Notes: generated from the sequence alone by a model not told the origin. A DNA stretch of 64,000 nt from Citrobacter amalonaticus (GCF_018252635.1 NZ_JAGTXM010000006.1:186001-250000); one strand, 5' to 3'; positions 33,501-42,959 are shown, counted from the stretch's first letter. Program-made: numbers and translations.

Positions 33501-36500
33501 GGGCCTCAGAAGGAGCAACCGTGAACCTCTCCGGTACTGCGACGCCGGCGTTTTCTTCCTCTGCGACGGACCAGATCCTGTTTGCCATCTCCGGCGCGGG
33601 TTCCACCATCAACACCAGTGTCCCGACCGGGACGGTACTGGACGCCTCCGGTGAGCGTTCCACCCTGTTCCGTCTGGAAGATGGGGCGGCGATGGACGGC
33701 GATATCCAGGTGGCGGCCAGCGGGAAGGATGCAACTGCGCTTTACGCCACCGGTGAAAATACGACGGCGGTTATCGGCAGCGGCAGTCAGTTGGATATCA
33801 GCGGTAACGGCGCCACCGGGGTGATATCTTCGGGCAGGGCGACCGCTACCATTGAAAGCGGTGCGACGCTGGCGCTGACCGGTAGCGGCGCCACTGCCGG
33901 ACTGGTTGACGGGAACACCTATGCCTCTGACGGCGCGCTCTCGCAGGAAAATACCGGTGCGGAACTGATTAACGCTGCAACTATCAGTTCGACGGTTTCC
34001 GGTGCCACCGCCTTTACGGCGCAAAACAGCGGGACACTGACCAACAGCGGTAATGTCCTGCTGACCGGCACGAATTCCACCGCCATTAAAGTAATGGGCG
34101 GAAAAGTTAACAACACCGGCAATATCGAAGCGAGCGGGACTGCCCTGTATATCGGAGCCGGTGACCAGGGACAGGCGTCCACCGTCACCAATAGCGGCAC
34201 GGTTCTGGCAACCGACGGCAGGGCGGCCATCGAACTGGCGGCCGGCAGCCTGAACCTCGTCGGCAGCGGCGTGGGCACCGTTGAAGCCCGCGGTACGGCA
34301 GACGGCGTGCTGATCAGCAGCGGCGCCAGCGGACTCGACGTGACGAATGCCCATATTATTGTCAGCGCGGCGGGCGCGTCCGGTAATGGTATCGAGAACG
34401 CCGGTAATCTGACCGACCTGCAACTAACGGGCACCACCATTGATGTAGCGAATGGTGCCGGGGTCCGTACCTCGGTGACCATTGACGACACCAACAGTGG
34501 CACCATTAATGTGGGCGGCGCGGGTACCGGTATTGCCTTTGCAAACGCGAACGGCAGTGCGACCAGCGGCAATCTGGACCTCTCCGGCTCTTCGGCCCTG
34601 ACCATTAACGTCAGCGGTGCCGGCGGCACCGGGATTCTGGCGAACACCGTTGGCACCGTCGACTCGGCAGTGAGCGTGAACGTCAGCAACGCCGCGGGCG
34701 GCGCGGCTCTGAAACTCGGTAATGGCGTCACCTCCGCTACCAACCGCGGTACGCTGACCTCAGCCAGCACCACGGCGGCAACGGTCGATACGGCGAATGC
34801 AACCGCTTTCACCAACACGGCCAGCGGGGTGATTACCGCGTCGGCTTCCGGCAGTCCGGCACTGGCCATGAATGCGGCGGGCGCCACGGCAGTCAACGCC
34901 GGGACCATCAACGGCGACATGGTGATGAACGGGGCAAACGGCACGGTGTATAACAGCGGTACGGTCAGTAACAATATCACCACCACCAGTGGCAACAACG
35001 CGGTCACGGTGAATGCCGGTACTGTCGGCGGCAATATCGCGCTTAGCGGCAGCGGCACCAACATCGTGCTGCTGACAAACGGCGCTGACGTGAACACCAT
35101 CAGTGGCTCCGCAGGCAACGACACTGTCACCGTGCAGGGCAACGGCAACACCTTTAACGCCCTGAACGGCGGCAGCGGCATGGCTACTGCGGTGTTTGAC
35201 GGCGTGACGGCGGGCTTCCATATGGACGGCACCGGCGCACAAATCAACAGCTACAACCAGGTGAATCTGCGTAACGGCTCGCTGTTCAGTCTGGATAACA
35301 ACTATGCTCTCGGCGGTAAACCGGTCGGTGGTGCGGGCTTTGACATCGATTCCGGTTCGGTTCTGGCGGTGAACGGTACTGCTGACCGGACGCTGACCAA
35401 TGCCCTGACCGGCACCGGCACCGTGGCGGTAGCGAACACCGGACAGGCGTTTAACTTCGCCACCACCACCGGCAGCGCGTTTGCCGGGACCGTGGACCTG
35501 AGCAATGCGACCCTGGCACTGGGCGGGGTGAACACTACCGCTCTGACGAATGCTACCCTGAAAGCCGGCACCGGCAGCGTCACCACCGTGGCGGATGGCG
35601 AACAGGTTATCGGCGGTCTGGCTTTCGCCAGCGGTAAAGTGGCGTTTAACGCCACCGCGCCAGCGCAAAAAGTGGCGACCAGTCATATGACGGTCAACAG
35701 GCTGGATGCGTCCGGCAACGGTACGGTACAGATTAACGTTCCGGCACCGTATGTGCCGGGTCATGAAACGGCCACTACCGCGTCACTGATGACTCAGGAT
35801 GATGCCAACATTGGCCTGGAGCTGGTTGGCGCCGCACTGGTTAACGGTGCCGGTGGTAACCTGGTGTTGCAGGACCAGAGTGGCAATGTCATCACGGATG
35901 CGACTCAGGTGAACATCGCCCAGGGCGGCAACGCGGTGGCGAAAGGTACTTACGATTACCGTCTGACCACAGCAGGGACGTCCGGCAACCAGGACGGTCT
36001 GTATGTCAACTACGGCCTGACAGAGCTGGAGCTGCTGGCGAACCAGACCCTGACGCTTGATGGTACACCGGGGGCCACCGGCGCGGCAGCGGACCAATCC
36101 GCCCGCATCACCGGCAGCGGCAGCCTGGCCGTCAGTACTGCAGGCAGTGACGTACTGTCCCTGTCCAACAGCAGCAACGATTACACCGGTGACACCACGA
36201 TCCTGAGCGGGACCCTGCGTACCGATGTCGACGGCGCGCTGGGGGATACCGCTAAACTGGCGATTAATAGCGGAGCGAAAGCTGACCTTAACGGCACACT
36301 GCAGACTGCCGGTATTCTGGCCGGTGATGGCGGCTCACAGCTTGACTTCAACGCTGGCACCCTGACACTGACGGGGGGCGGGGACAGTAACGGCATCCTG
36401 AACGGAGGTGGGAAACTGAACGTTGAAGGCGGGGTGCTGACCATTGACGGAGCCAACAGCGGTCTGAGTGTGACCACTAACATCAGCAGCGGTGCGGAAG

Positions 36501-38500
36501 TGGTCCTCAGTAATGCACAGGGCGCAGGCAGCGGTGATATCACCGACGAAGGCACCCTGACGCTGAACAATGTCACCGGGATGCTGGCAAACGACATCAG
36601 CGGTACCGGTAATGTGGACGCCACAAACACCACGGACGCCACCCTCTCCGGTGACAACAGCAGCTTTAGTGGTTTGTTTAATATCAACAGCAGCAGCAAC
36701 CTGACCGTCAGTGAACAGAACCATCTCGGTATGGCGACAGTTAACGATAACGGTCAACTGACCGTCGACACCGTCAGTGACTGGACACTGGTGAACAGCA
36801 TCAGCGGTAGCGGTGGGCTGAACAAACAGGGCGTAGGTACGCTGACCCTGACAGCCGATTCCGCCGCGTATACCGGCACAACCGACATCACCGCCGGTGA
36901 ACTGGCGCTCGGCAGTGACGTTGACTCTGCGGTGGCTATGGCAAGTGGACTTGTTAACGTGCGTAATGGCGGCTTGTTCACGGGTTACGGTAGCACCGCC
37001 GGGAATGTGGATGTCATGCAGGGTGGGACAATGCAGGTGATGGACTTCCTGGTTGACGGCAACCTGACCAACAGCGGTTCCGTCCTGCTGACTCGTGCAG
37101 ATGGTCAGCCGGGCAACACCCTGACCGTCAACGGCAACTACACCGGTAGCAACGGACTGTTGGCGTTCAACACCGAATTGGGTGGCGACAGCTCTCCGAC
37201 CGACAAACTGACGGTGAACGGCAACACGGCGGGTAGCACCCGAGTCAGTGTCACCAACACCGGCGGTAGCGGGGCGCAGACGGTGAACGGTATTGAGGTG
37301 ATTCAGGTGAACGGCAGTTCTGCCGGCAACTTCGCACTGACCACCGGCACCGTGGAAGCCGGGGCTTATGTCTATGCGCTGGCGAAAGGCACAGGCAGCG
37401 CGGCGAAAAACTGGTATCTGACCAGTAAATGGAAAAACAGTGTGCCGCCGACAGATGACCCGCTGGAATCTGTAGACCCGGTGAAACCGCCGGTAGTCGA
37501 CCCGAGCGCCCCGGACGCACTGCGCCCGGAAGCAGGCAGTTATATCGGCAATATTGCGGCTGCCAACACGCTGTTCAACACCCGTCTGCACGACCGTCTC
37601 GGCGAGCCGCAGTACACCGATGCGCTGAAAGGCGAGGGGGTGGCAGCCAGTATGTGGATGCGTCATGTCGGCGGGCACGAACGGTCTTCTGCCGGTGACG
37701 GTCAGTTGAAAACACAGAGCAACCGTTATGTGCTGCAACTGGGCGGCGACATCGCGCAGTGGAGCACAGACGGTCTTGACCGATGGCATCTGGGCGTGAT
37801 GGGGGGCTATGCGAATGCGCACAGCAACACCCGCAGCGACCGCGCCGGTTACGGTTCAGACGGGCGCATCAGTGGCTACAGTGCCGGTCTGTACGGCACC
37901 TGGTACCAGAACGAGGCGGACAAAACTGGGGCATATGTTGACAGCTGGATGCTGTACAACTGGTTCGACAGCAGCGTGGAAGCGGATAACCGCGACGGCG
38001 ACAGCTACAACTCGAAAGGGCTGACCGCCTCGCTGGAAGCGGGTTACACCCTGAAAGCCGGAGAGTTTGCCGGCAGCCAGGGCACGCTGAACACCTGGTA
38101 TGTACAGCCACAGGCGCAGGTCACGTGGATGGGCGTGAAGGACAGCGCGCACACCCGAAACGACGGCACCCGTATCGAAACGCAGGGTGACGGTAACATT
38201 CAGACGCGTCTGGGCGTGAGAACCTACCTGAACAGTCACCACAAAATGGATGACGGTAAACAGCGTGAGTTCCAGCCGTTTGTGGAAGTGAACTGGATCC
38301 ACAACACCGAAACCTTCGGCGTGAAGATGGACGGCACGAAAGTCAGCCGTGACGGGGCACGTAATCTGGGCGAAATCCGTACCGGGGTGGAAGGAAAAGT
38401 GAATAACCGTCTGAGCGTCTGGGGTAATGTGGGTGTGCAGATGGGGGATAAAGGCTACAGCGATACCCAGGGCATGCTGGGGGTGAAATACAGTTGGTAA
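30578..38500 (+). CDS. Giant AIDA-type autotransporter adhesin
   Basis: 2640 residues from MNKIYRVIWNSTLMQWVV, an ESPR extended signal peptide typical of large type Va secreted proteins; cleavage is likely near GAYAATCD. A frame start 9 bp earlier (GTG) is rejected. Residues ~50-2280 are a Gly/Asn/Thr/Ser-rich passenger of short beta-strand repeats (NSGTINV, GNGATGV, SGSGATAG types) with PATR-like units (NDYTGDTTILSGTLRT, AAYTGTTDITAGELAL). A Pro-rich linker (DDPLESVDPVKPPVVDPSAP) leads to RPEAGSYIGNIAAANTLF and a ~330-residue outer-membrane barrel ending in GVKYSW. Likely surface adhesin or biofilm factor. Only two Cys are seen near the passenger start (ATCDLATLNC). Confidence 0.93.
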   Translation: MNKIYRVIWNSTLMQWVVTSEFGRARIKRAVSNAVKATGLMAVMSAGAYAATCDLATLNCQLDATWSAATNSNETGAAAITDGNTWSVSGLDTWQAGDMTYKYYTHLQQVIDAGYTVMQGGSAVTSLPAAGNTIIYPGLTTAVTVFDPITSSNKTVMVYSSGAFTELDAYYFNPAESFVLADAEPYIDTRLATVTNGVANISLNKSQYNLGELRESALVYVDGTTANNATANWTSQQLIYANIPSDLDTLASPINRSIKTDSYTGTFTAFDGSSHTVNSLADFKTWNNWLISKLSSGDLAYTSYQSELKKAYTSTSQTYQISHTPDGFDVSVYGERDVAVLQANGQNATINIAPGGSIDLRASSSASFLLVKLNNNATFINNGTAMTTNRIAHINSGSSFINNGFLSLGGNIPDSAYQNIAIVVDGNGSRFFNSAQGTYTLSPRYNYTNKNQNGIVEGVQTHIGTLAENAGTINTGYWSNSVDKFQTGSVWIAKVYNASSFVNTPTGHINLGYTQDGSSEAYLNTESVAIHTETGGRGDNQGTITLSSMANGAYGLHALDGTASLVNSGTINVNSDGDDGAFVPSESIGIYSFSKTAGTVGSSGTINLNGVNNTGIKAVSGGKASLSGDINITGGAELSTGLRNYGVWSEGTGSQVDISGQINMDGDGAIGVHARYGGNVTISGTGEVNFTDGSNQIGYYVYGQTASITNNGTGAQDVSTEDSVLFRVDDGADFTGGAGAASVLTASGQGATAVVANGKDATSGNVSAFNSGGMTLNLSGQDATGVIIQGGAQGKISSNATINMTATGAVAGIADGQGYDINGNALGSPIAGVLSNAALAAGAAGFGSGTLLVTEAALNSALDAVTGFIARNGAEVSNAGNIVFTGSNTTGLLVEAGARGNNTGSITVGAGGTGIVAQDATGTHTTVVNTSGNLVLNGGNTANRTTGIVASGASTTVNMTAGTVTLNGNGATGVRASEGATVNLSGTATPAFSSSATDQILFAISGAGSTINTSVPTGTVLDASGERSTLFRLEDGAAMDGDIQVAASGKDATALYATGENTTAVIGSGSQLDISGNGATGVISSGRATATIESGATLALTGSGATAGLVDGNTYASDGALSQENTGAELINAATISSTVSGATAFTAQNSGTLTNSGNVLLTGTNSTAIKVMGGKVNNTGNIEASGTALYIGAGDQGQASTVTNSGTVLATDGRAAIELAAGSLNLVGSGVGTVEARGTADGVLISSGASGLDVTNAHIIVSAAGASGNGIENAGNLTDLQLTGTTIDVANGAGVRTSVTIDDTNSGTINVGGAGTGIAFANANGSATSGNLDLSGSSALTINVSGAGGTGILANTVGTVDSAVSVNVSNAAGGAALKLGNGVTSATNRGTLTSASTTAATVDTANATAFTNTASGVITASASGSPALAMNAAGATAVNAGTINGDMVMNGANGTVYNSGTVSNNITTTSGNNAVTVNAGTVGGNIALSGSGTNIVLLTNGADVNTISGSAGNDTVTVQGNGNTFNALNGGSGMATAVFDGVTAGFHMDGTGAQINSYNQVNLRNGSLFSLDNNYALGGKPVGGAGFDIDSGSVLAVNGTADRTLTNALTGTGTVAVANTGQAFNFATTTGSAFAGTVDLSNATLALGGVNTTALTNATLKAGTGSVTTVADGEQVIGGLAFASGKVAFNATAPAQKVATSHMTVNRLDASGNGTVQINVPAPYVPGHETATTASLMTQDDANIGLELVGAALVNGAGGNLVLQDQSGNVITDATQVNIAQGGNAVAKGTYDYRLTTAGTSGNQDGLYVNYGLTELELLANQTLTLDGTPGATGAAADQSARITGSGSLAVSTAGSDVLSLSNSSNDYTGDTTILSGTLRTDVDGALGDTAKLAINSGAKADLNGTLQTAGILAGDGGSQLDFNAGTLTLTGGGDSNGILNGGGKLNVEGGVLTIDGANSGLSVTTNISSGAEVVLSNAQGAGSGDITDEGTLTLNNVTGMLANDISGTGNVDATNTTDATLSGDNSSFSGLFNINSSSNLTVSEQNHLGMATVNDNGQLTVDTVSDWTLVNSISGSGGLNKQGVGTLTLTADSAAYTGTTDITAGELALGSDVDSAVAMASGLVNVRNGGLFTGYGSTAGNVDVMQGGTMQVMDFLVDGNLTNSGSVLLTRADGQPGNTLTVNGNYTGSNGLLAFNTELGGDSSPTDKLTVNGNTAGSTRVSVTNTGGSGAQTVNGIEVIQVNGSSAGNFALTTGTVEAGAYVYALAKGTGSAAKNWYLTSKWKNSVPPTDDPLESVDPVKPPVVDPSAPDALRPEAGSYIGNIAAANTLFNTRLHDRLGEPQYTDALKGEGVAASMWMRHVGGHERSSAGDGQLKTQSNRYVLQLGGDIAQWSTDGLDRWHLGVMGGYANAHSNTRSDRAGYGSDGRISGYSAGLYGTWYQNEADKTGAYVDSWMLYNWFDSSVEADNRDGDSYNSKGLTASLEAGYTLKAGEFAGSQGTLNTWYVQPQAQVTWMGVKDSAHTRNDGTRIETQGDGNIQTRLGVRTYLNSHHKMDDGKQREFQPFVEVNWIHNTETFGVKMDGTKVSRDGARNLGEIRTGVEGKVNNRLSVWGNVGVQMGDKGYSDTQGMLGVKYSW

Positions 38501-38535
38501 CTGACATGCTGTACTGAAATCGCTGCACTGTAATG

Positions 38536-38567
38536 AAACAGGAGCCGGAAGAACCGGCTCCTGTTTT
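38536..38567 (+). terminator. Autotransporter terminator
   Basis: AACAGGAGCCGG-AAGAA-CCGGCTCCTGTT 12-bp stem with T run, 35 bp after the stop. Confidence 0.88.
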
Positions 38568-38709
38568 ACTTATTCTTGCGTTATTCAGGGCACCAAACGA
38601 TTATTGATCTACGTTTTATTGGCCTGACGTCTTGTAGGCAGGATGAAGAGATTGTCTATGATAATAAAACGATTTTATTGAATTCAGCAGATATCAGGAG
38701 AGGCGCATA

Positions 38710-38784
38710 TGGTGTCCCCTGCAGGAATCGAACCTGCAACTAGCCCTTAGGAGGGGCTCGTTATATCCATTTAACTAAGGGGAC
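38710..38784 (-). tRNA. argW: tRNA-Arg (anticodon CCT)
   Basis: 75 nt with encoded CCA on the minus strand; GTCCCCT pairs with AGGGGAC, and the anticodon loop contains CTCCTAA. Same gene and neighbour (yfdC) as E. coli argW. Its 3' end faces the accessory region, and argW is a known integration site for P22/CPS-53-type elements. Confidence 0.96.
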
Positions 38785-38860
38785 GAAGCGGCACCGAGTA
38801 TACCGGTTTTTGTTTGTCTCGGTAAGTGAGGGGCCGCCTGACTGTTCAAACCGTCGCCAT

Positions 38861-39805
38861 TCAGGACTGTTTTTCCTCCTTTTTCTGCGCGTTGTCTCTT
38901 TTTTGCGCAGCGATTCTGGCTTCTTCCTTGCGTGCATTACTCATATCGTTGCGGATCTGCGCGTGGCTCATCAGGGCGAAGATAAAGGTGCCACCGCAAA
39001 TGTTTCCGGCTAGCGTCGGTAGGGCAAACGGCCAGAGGAAGTCACTCCAGTGCAGCGTGCCGTTAAATACCAGATAGAGAATTTCAACCGAACCCACCAC
39101 GATGTGAGTGGTATCACCCAGCGCAATCAGCCACGTCATCAGGATAATCACCACGATCTTCGCGGCGCCTGCCGCCGGGAACATCCAGACCATGGTCGCA
39201 ATCAGCCAGCCGGAAATAATGGCGTTGGCAAACATTTCCGTAGGGCTGTTTTTCATCACCTCCATGCCGATCTTCACGAACGCATCGCGGGTTTCTTCGT
39301 TGAAGATTGGCATGTATTCAAAGGCCCACGCCGCAATCGCAGTACCCAGTATATTCCCCAGCAGCACGATGCCCCACAGTCGCATTAACAGGCCCGCGTT
39401 ACTGAGCGTCGGATTCTGCATGACAGGTAGCACGGCGGTGACGGTGTTTTCAGTGAACAACTGCTGGCGAGCCATAATGACGATGATAAATCCAAAGGTA
39501 TAGCCGAGATTCTCCAACAAGAAACTGCCTGGTACCCCCTCCAGTTCGACGTGGAAGATGCCTTTTGCCAACAGCGAAGCTCCCATCGAAAGCCCGGCGG
39601 CAATGGCTGACCACAACAGCGCCATCGCATCTCGCTCCAGCTCTTTCTCGCCGTCCTGACGAATATGCTCATGAATCGCCATTGCCCGCGAGGGGAGGCG
39701 ATCTTCATCCAGCTCTATCTTTTTCCCGCTCTGTTTTTCTTCACTTTCGACGGCAAGCTCATCGCTGTGTTTATCTATCTTGTCGTTTTCATGATCGACC
39801 ATCAT
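38861..39805 (-). CDS. yfdC: YfdC, formate/nitrite-transporter family protein
   Basis: 314 residues (E. coli 310). An acidic, charged N-terminal tail of ~65 residues precedes six predicted membrane spans with FNT features (SMGASLLAKGIF, GNILGTAIAAWAFEY, LIALGDTTHIVVGSVE, LAGNICGGTFIF). Two adjacent ATGs are possible; GGAG lies 4 and 7 nt upstream. An inner-membrane channel whose substrate is not established. Confidence 0.93.
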   Translation of the reverse strand: MMVDHENDKIDKHSDELAVESEEKQSGKKIELDEDRLPSRAMAIHEHIRQDGEKELERDAMALLWSAIAAGLSMGASLLAKGIFHVELEGVPGSFLLENLGYTFGFIIVIMARQQLFTENTVTAVLPVMQNPTLSNAGLLMRLWGIVLLGNILGTAIAAWAFEYMPIFNEETRDAFVKIGMEVMKNSPTEMFANAIISGWLIATMVWMFPAAGAAKIVVIILMTWLIALGDTTHIVVGSVEILYLVFNGTLHWSDFLWPFALPTLAGNICGGTFIFALMSHAQIRNDMSNARKEEARIAAQKRDNAQKKEEKQS

Positions 39806-40093
39806 TCGTCTCCGGTATGCGCACTAACAAGATAAAGCGTAGCGGTTTTTAACCTGATCCTCGTCCGGACATGTTCTGAAAACGCAAAAATGGTAACGTT
39901 TGTTTTTCTTCATCCCGCTAGAATAGAGGCGCGACGATTCTGGTGTGACCAGGCTATGATCAAATCAACAAGTTCGGTGATATAGACATCGTTTGACGTA
40001 CTGTTACAATCGCTCACACCTTTACAGGCGGATACGGTAGCGTTCCGTCATGGATGGCAATCAGCGATAGCCATAATTAACAGGGAGACATTT

Positions 40094-40849
40094 ATGAAGC
40101 TTCGCCTGTCGGCGCTTGCGCTGGGAACCACACTGCTGGTGGGGTGTGCGAGTTCCGGCACAGAACAGCAGGGGCGTTCGGACCCGTTTGAAGGGTTCAA
40201 CCGCACCATGTACAACTTCAACTTTAATGTGTTGGATCCGTATATCGTTCGACCGGTGGCCGTCGCCTGGCGTGATTATGTTCCGCAGCCTGCCCGTAAT
40301 GGTTTGAGCAATTTCACCGGCAACCTGGAAGAGCCCGCAGTGATGGTGAACTATTTCCTGCAGGGCGATCCGTATCAGGGGATGGTGCATTTCACCCGTT
40401 TCTTCCTCAACACAATTCTGGGGATGGGCGGCTTTATTGACGTCGCCGGTATGGCGAACACGAAACTGCAGCGCGTGGAACCACATCGCTTCGGCAGTAC
40501 ATTAGGTCACTATGGCGTAGGCTACGGTCCTTATGTGCAGCTACCGTTCTACGGCAGTTGGACAATCCGTGAGGACGGCGGCGATATGGCGGATACGTTA
40601 TATCCGGTGCTCTCCTGGCTGACCTGGCCGATGTCGATTGGTAAGTGGACGATTGAAGGGATTGAAACCCGCGCTCAGTTGCTGGATTCTGATGGTCTGC
40701 TGCGTCAGTCCTCCGATCCCTACATTATGGTTCGTGAAGCTTACTTCCAGCGCCATGATTTTATCGCGGATGGTGGGAAGCTCAAGCCGCAGGAAAACCC
40801 GAACGCGCAGGCGATTCAGGACGAACTGAAAGAGATCGATTCCGAGTAA
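40094..40849 (+). CDS. mlaA: MlaA (VacJ), outer-membrane lipid asymmetry lipoprotein
   Basis: 251 residues, E. coli length. Lipoprotein signal peptide ending in lipobox LLVGCASS. MlaA domain: RSDPFEGFNRTMYNFNF, NFTGNLEEPAVMVNYFLQGD, RFFLNTILGMGGFIDVAG. It removes misplaced phospholipids from the outer leaflet of the outer membrane and passes them to the Mla system. Confidence 0.97.
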   Translation: MKLRLSALALGTTLLVGCASSGTEQQGRSDPFEGFNRTMYNFNFNVLDPYIVRPVAVAWRDYVPQPARNGLSNFTGNLEEPAVMVNYFLQGDPYQGMVHFTRFFLNTILGMGGFIDVAGMANTKLQRVEPHRFGSTLGHYGVGYGPYVQLPFYGSWTIREDGGDMADTLYPVLSWLTWPMSIGKWTIEGIETRAQLLDSDGLLRQSSDPYIMVREAYFQRHDFIADGGKLKPQENPNAQAIQDELKEIDSE

Positions 40850-40865
40850 GCCTGAGTGGGCAAAT

Positions 40866-40896
40866 AAAAAGGTGAGCTAGAAAGCTCACCTTTTTT
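40866..40896. terminator. Bidirectional terminator between mlaA and fadL
   Basis: AAAAAGGTGAGCT-AGAA-AGCTCACCTTTTTT stem between convergent genes. Confidence 0.9.
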
Positions 40897-40910
40897 ATAT
40901 CTGCAAGAAA

Positions 40911-42251
40911 TCAGAAGGCGTAGTTGAAGTTGGTACCGAACAGCCAGGCTTTACCTTCAGACTCGAACTGGTACGGACCTTCGTTGATTTTAACGCTCTG
41001 ACCGTGCATGTAAGAGACGCCAACGTCCACAGACGCATCTTTATTAAAGGCGTAGGTGGTACCGGCGCTCAGCCAGAAGCGGTCCTGATCCGGAATCGAG
41101 ATAGAACGGTTTTGTGAGGGAACCGGGCTATCATCGAAGGCGATACCAGTACGGAACGTCCAGTTATCATCGTAGTAGTAGGTGGTACCCAGTGCGATGC
41201 GGTAGGCGTCTTTAAAGCCTTCATGTTTCTGGAACAGCGTCTGACCACCAGTGGATTTGGCTTTCAGCTCCTGGAACTGACTCCAGCTGGTATAGGCCAG
41301 GCTGTAGTGGATAGCCCACTGCGGCGCTACGCGGTTATAACCGGACACTTCCCACATTTCTGGCAGGTTCAGCGTCAGGTATCCCGACTGAGTTGCGCCG
41401 CCGGTAGCGGTCGGGATACCCAGGTTGTAGTTGTTGATCGCTGGCGGCAGATCGCTGCTGTAGTTACCTTTAAAGTCAATTTTGACTTCAGAACGATAGG
41501 TCAACGCGTAGCGGTTGTTTTTATCCAGCTCATACAGGATCCCGGCGTTCCAGCCGAAGCCCCATTGGTTACCGTTCAGATGGGCAATTTTGGTATCGCT
41601 TGGGATGCCATTTGCGGTGGCAGCCAGTTGCTGACCCTGCGGCGTTTGTCCGGCAGGAGAGTTCATCACCTGACCGGCGACCAGTTGACCCAGGTCACCG
41701 GCGAAGCGTTCGATTTTCGCACGCGCATAAACGGCGTTCAGACCGAGACCGAAGCTCCAGGCGTCGTCTAAGCGATAGGCACCGCTTAAGTTGAGGTTCA
41801 TGGTTTCGAGGTCGGTCGTACCGCCGACAGAACCGCCCGCGTAAGTATCGTTAAACTCTGTAGCCAGACCGTAGTTAGAGGTGATTGATGCCCCCCAACC
41901 GAACTGATCGTTAATTGGCGCAACAAAGTGCGCGTTTGGCACCCATGCCGTCGGCGCGATGTTGTCGGCATCAAGGCTACGGCCAGACGGTGAGCGTCCG
42001 CTGATGTTGACATCCGGATCGATATAGACCGCACCCGCAGAGAACGTCGGGCGATCGAACATGGTGATCAGCGCTGGGTTACGGCTGACGTTACCTGCAT
42101 CGTCTGCGATAGCGCCTTCACCCGAATAGGCCCGGCCGAGGCCAGAGGAAGAAAATTCGTTTAACTGAAAGCCTGCAGACCAGGCCTGGGTGGAGATAAT
42201 TGCCACTGCAACTGCGAGAGCAGACTTTGTTAACAGGGTTTTCTGGCTCAT
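40911..42251 (-). CDS. fadL: FadL, long-chain fatty-acid outer-membrane transporter
   Basis: 446 residues from [13 protein letters not shown], chosen because TGAGG lies 8 nt upstream; ATGs at 42257 and 42284 are less well placed. The signal peptide ends STQAWSAGF. The N-terminal hatch [30 protein letters not shown] is present (in two parts) and the barrel ends FGTNFNYAF. It takes long-chain fatty acids across the outer membrane. Two FadR sites lie upstream. A T2-phage receptor in E. coli. Confidence 0.97.
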   Translation of the reverse strand: MSQKTLLTKSALAVAVAIISTQAWSAGFQLNEFSSSGLGRAYSGEGAIADDAGNVSRNPALITMFDRPTFSAGAVYIDPDVNISGRSPSGRSLDADNIAPTAWVPNAHFVAPINDQFGWGASITSNYGLATEFNDTYAGGSVGGTTDLETMNLNLSGAYRLDDAWSFGLGLNAVYARAKIERFAGDLGQLVAGQVMNSPAGQTPQGQQLAATANGIPSDTKIAHLNGNQWGFGWNAGILYELDKNNRYALTYRSEVKIDFKGNYSSDLPPAINNYNLGIPTATGGATQSGYLTLNLPEMWEVSGYNRVAPQWAIHYSLAYTSWSQFQELKAKSTGGQTLFQKHEGFKDAYRIALGTTYYYDDNWTFRTGIAFDDSPVPSQNRSISIPDQDRFWLSAGTTYAFNKDASVDVGVSYMHGQSVKINEGPYQFESEGKAWLFGTNFNYAF

Positions 42252-42340
42252 GACCATAACCTCAATTGATTTATTTTTATACAAACTATGTTACATGGTG
42301 TAACAGGAGCGCGAAGTGTAGGGTCTGTGGTACGACTTAG

Positions 42341-42355
42341 AAATCAGACCAGTGG
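42341..42355. promoter_or_regulatory. FadR operator of fadL (site 1)
   Basis: CACTGGTCTGATTT read on the minus strand matches the FadR consensus CTGGTCNGACCAG on its left half. Confidence 0.6.
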
Positions 42356-42361
42356 CGTGAG

Positions 42362-42378
42362 TATAGGTCTGACCAGCT
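42362..42378. promoter_or_regulatory. FadR operator of fadL (site 2)
   Basis: AGCTGGTCAGACCTATA on the minus strand is a strong FadR match. The rest of the 373-bp fadL-yfcZ gap shows no gene. Confidence 0.78.
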
Positions 42379-42624
42379 GAAATGTTGCAAGTATGTTTAT
42401 AACTTTTTTCAATTGTGATCTTAAAAACGCGATCCAGCTGGCAAAATTGGTTGTTTGCGCACTCATCCTTTTGGGTGAAATTTGTTTTAGATCATTTTTA
42501 AGTGTGATTTCGGTCACTTATCTCATTTCGCACAATTAACAACTGGAGAGGCGGATGGGGGGAGCGTAAAATATTCCCATCGTTTATCTGGCACCCTGGG
42601 TGCGAAATACAGAGGAAATCTACA

Positions 42625-42909
42625 ATGAGTAAATGCAGTGCTGATGAAACCCCGGTTTGCTGCTGTATGGATGTTGGTACCATCATGGACAACTCCGATT
42701 GCACCGCATCATACAGCCGTGTGTTCGCTAACCGCGCAGAGGCTGAAGAGACGCTGGCGGCGCTGACCGAAAAAGCGCGTAGCGTGGAATCTGAACCGTG
42801 CAAAATCACCTCGACCTTCACCGAAGCGTCTGATGGTGTGCGCCTGGATATCGATTTTGTCTTCGCCTGCGAAGCCGAAACCCTGATTTTCCAGTTGGGT
42901 CTGCGTTAA
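42625..42909 (+). CDS. yfcZ: YfcZ, DUF406 protein
   Basis: 94 residues, E. coli length. A Cys-rich N-terminus (KCSADETPVCCCMDVGTIMD) precedes a two-layer alpha/beta fold (TASYSRVFANRAEAEETL, IDFVFACEAETLIFQLGLR). Cytoplasmic, function unknown; it sits between fadL and fadI as in E. coli. Confidence 0.93.
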   Translation: MSKCSADETPVCCCMDVGTIMDNSDCTASYSRVFANRAEAEETLAALTEKARSVESEPCKITSTFTEASDGVRLDIDFVFACEAETLIFQLGLR

Positions 42910-42929
42910 TCCCACCTCGTTGTTTCTGA

Positions 42930-42959
42930 TGCCCCGGTGAGTTTTCCCGGGGCATTTTC
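42930..42959 (+). terminator. yfcZ terminator
   Basis: TGCCCCGG ... CCGGGGCA stem followed by TTTTC. Confidence 0.8.

Noticed and set aside
33031-37822. Several long open frames antisense to the autotransporter (for example 33919-35247, 34760-35764, 36335-37822)
   Set aside because: They arise from the repetitive, Gly/Thr/Asn-biased codons of the plus-strand gene; no ribosome-binding site or domain is seen.
38690-38730. Search for an attL/attR repeat of the argW 3' end between 20 and 38 kb
   Set aside because: No second copy of GCAGGGGACACCA or its complement was found by eye; a computer search is still needed.
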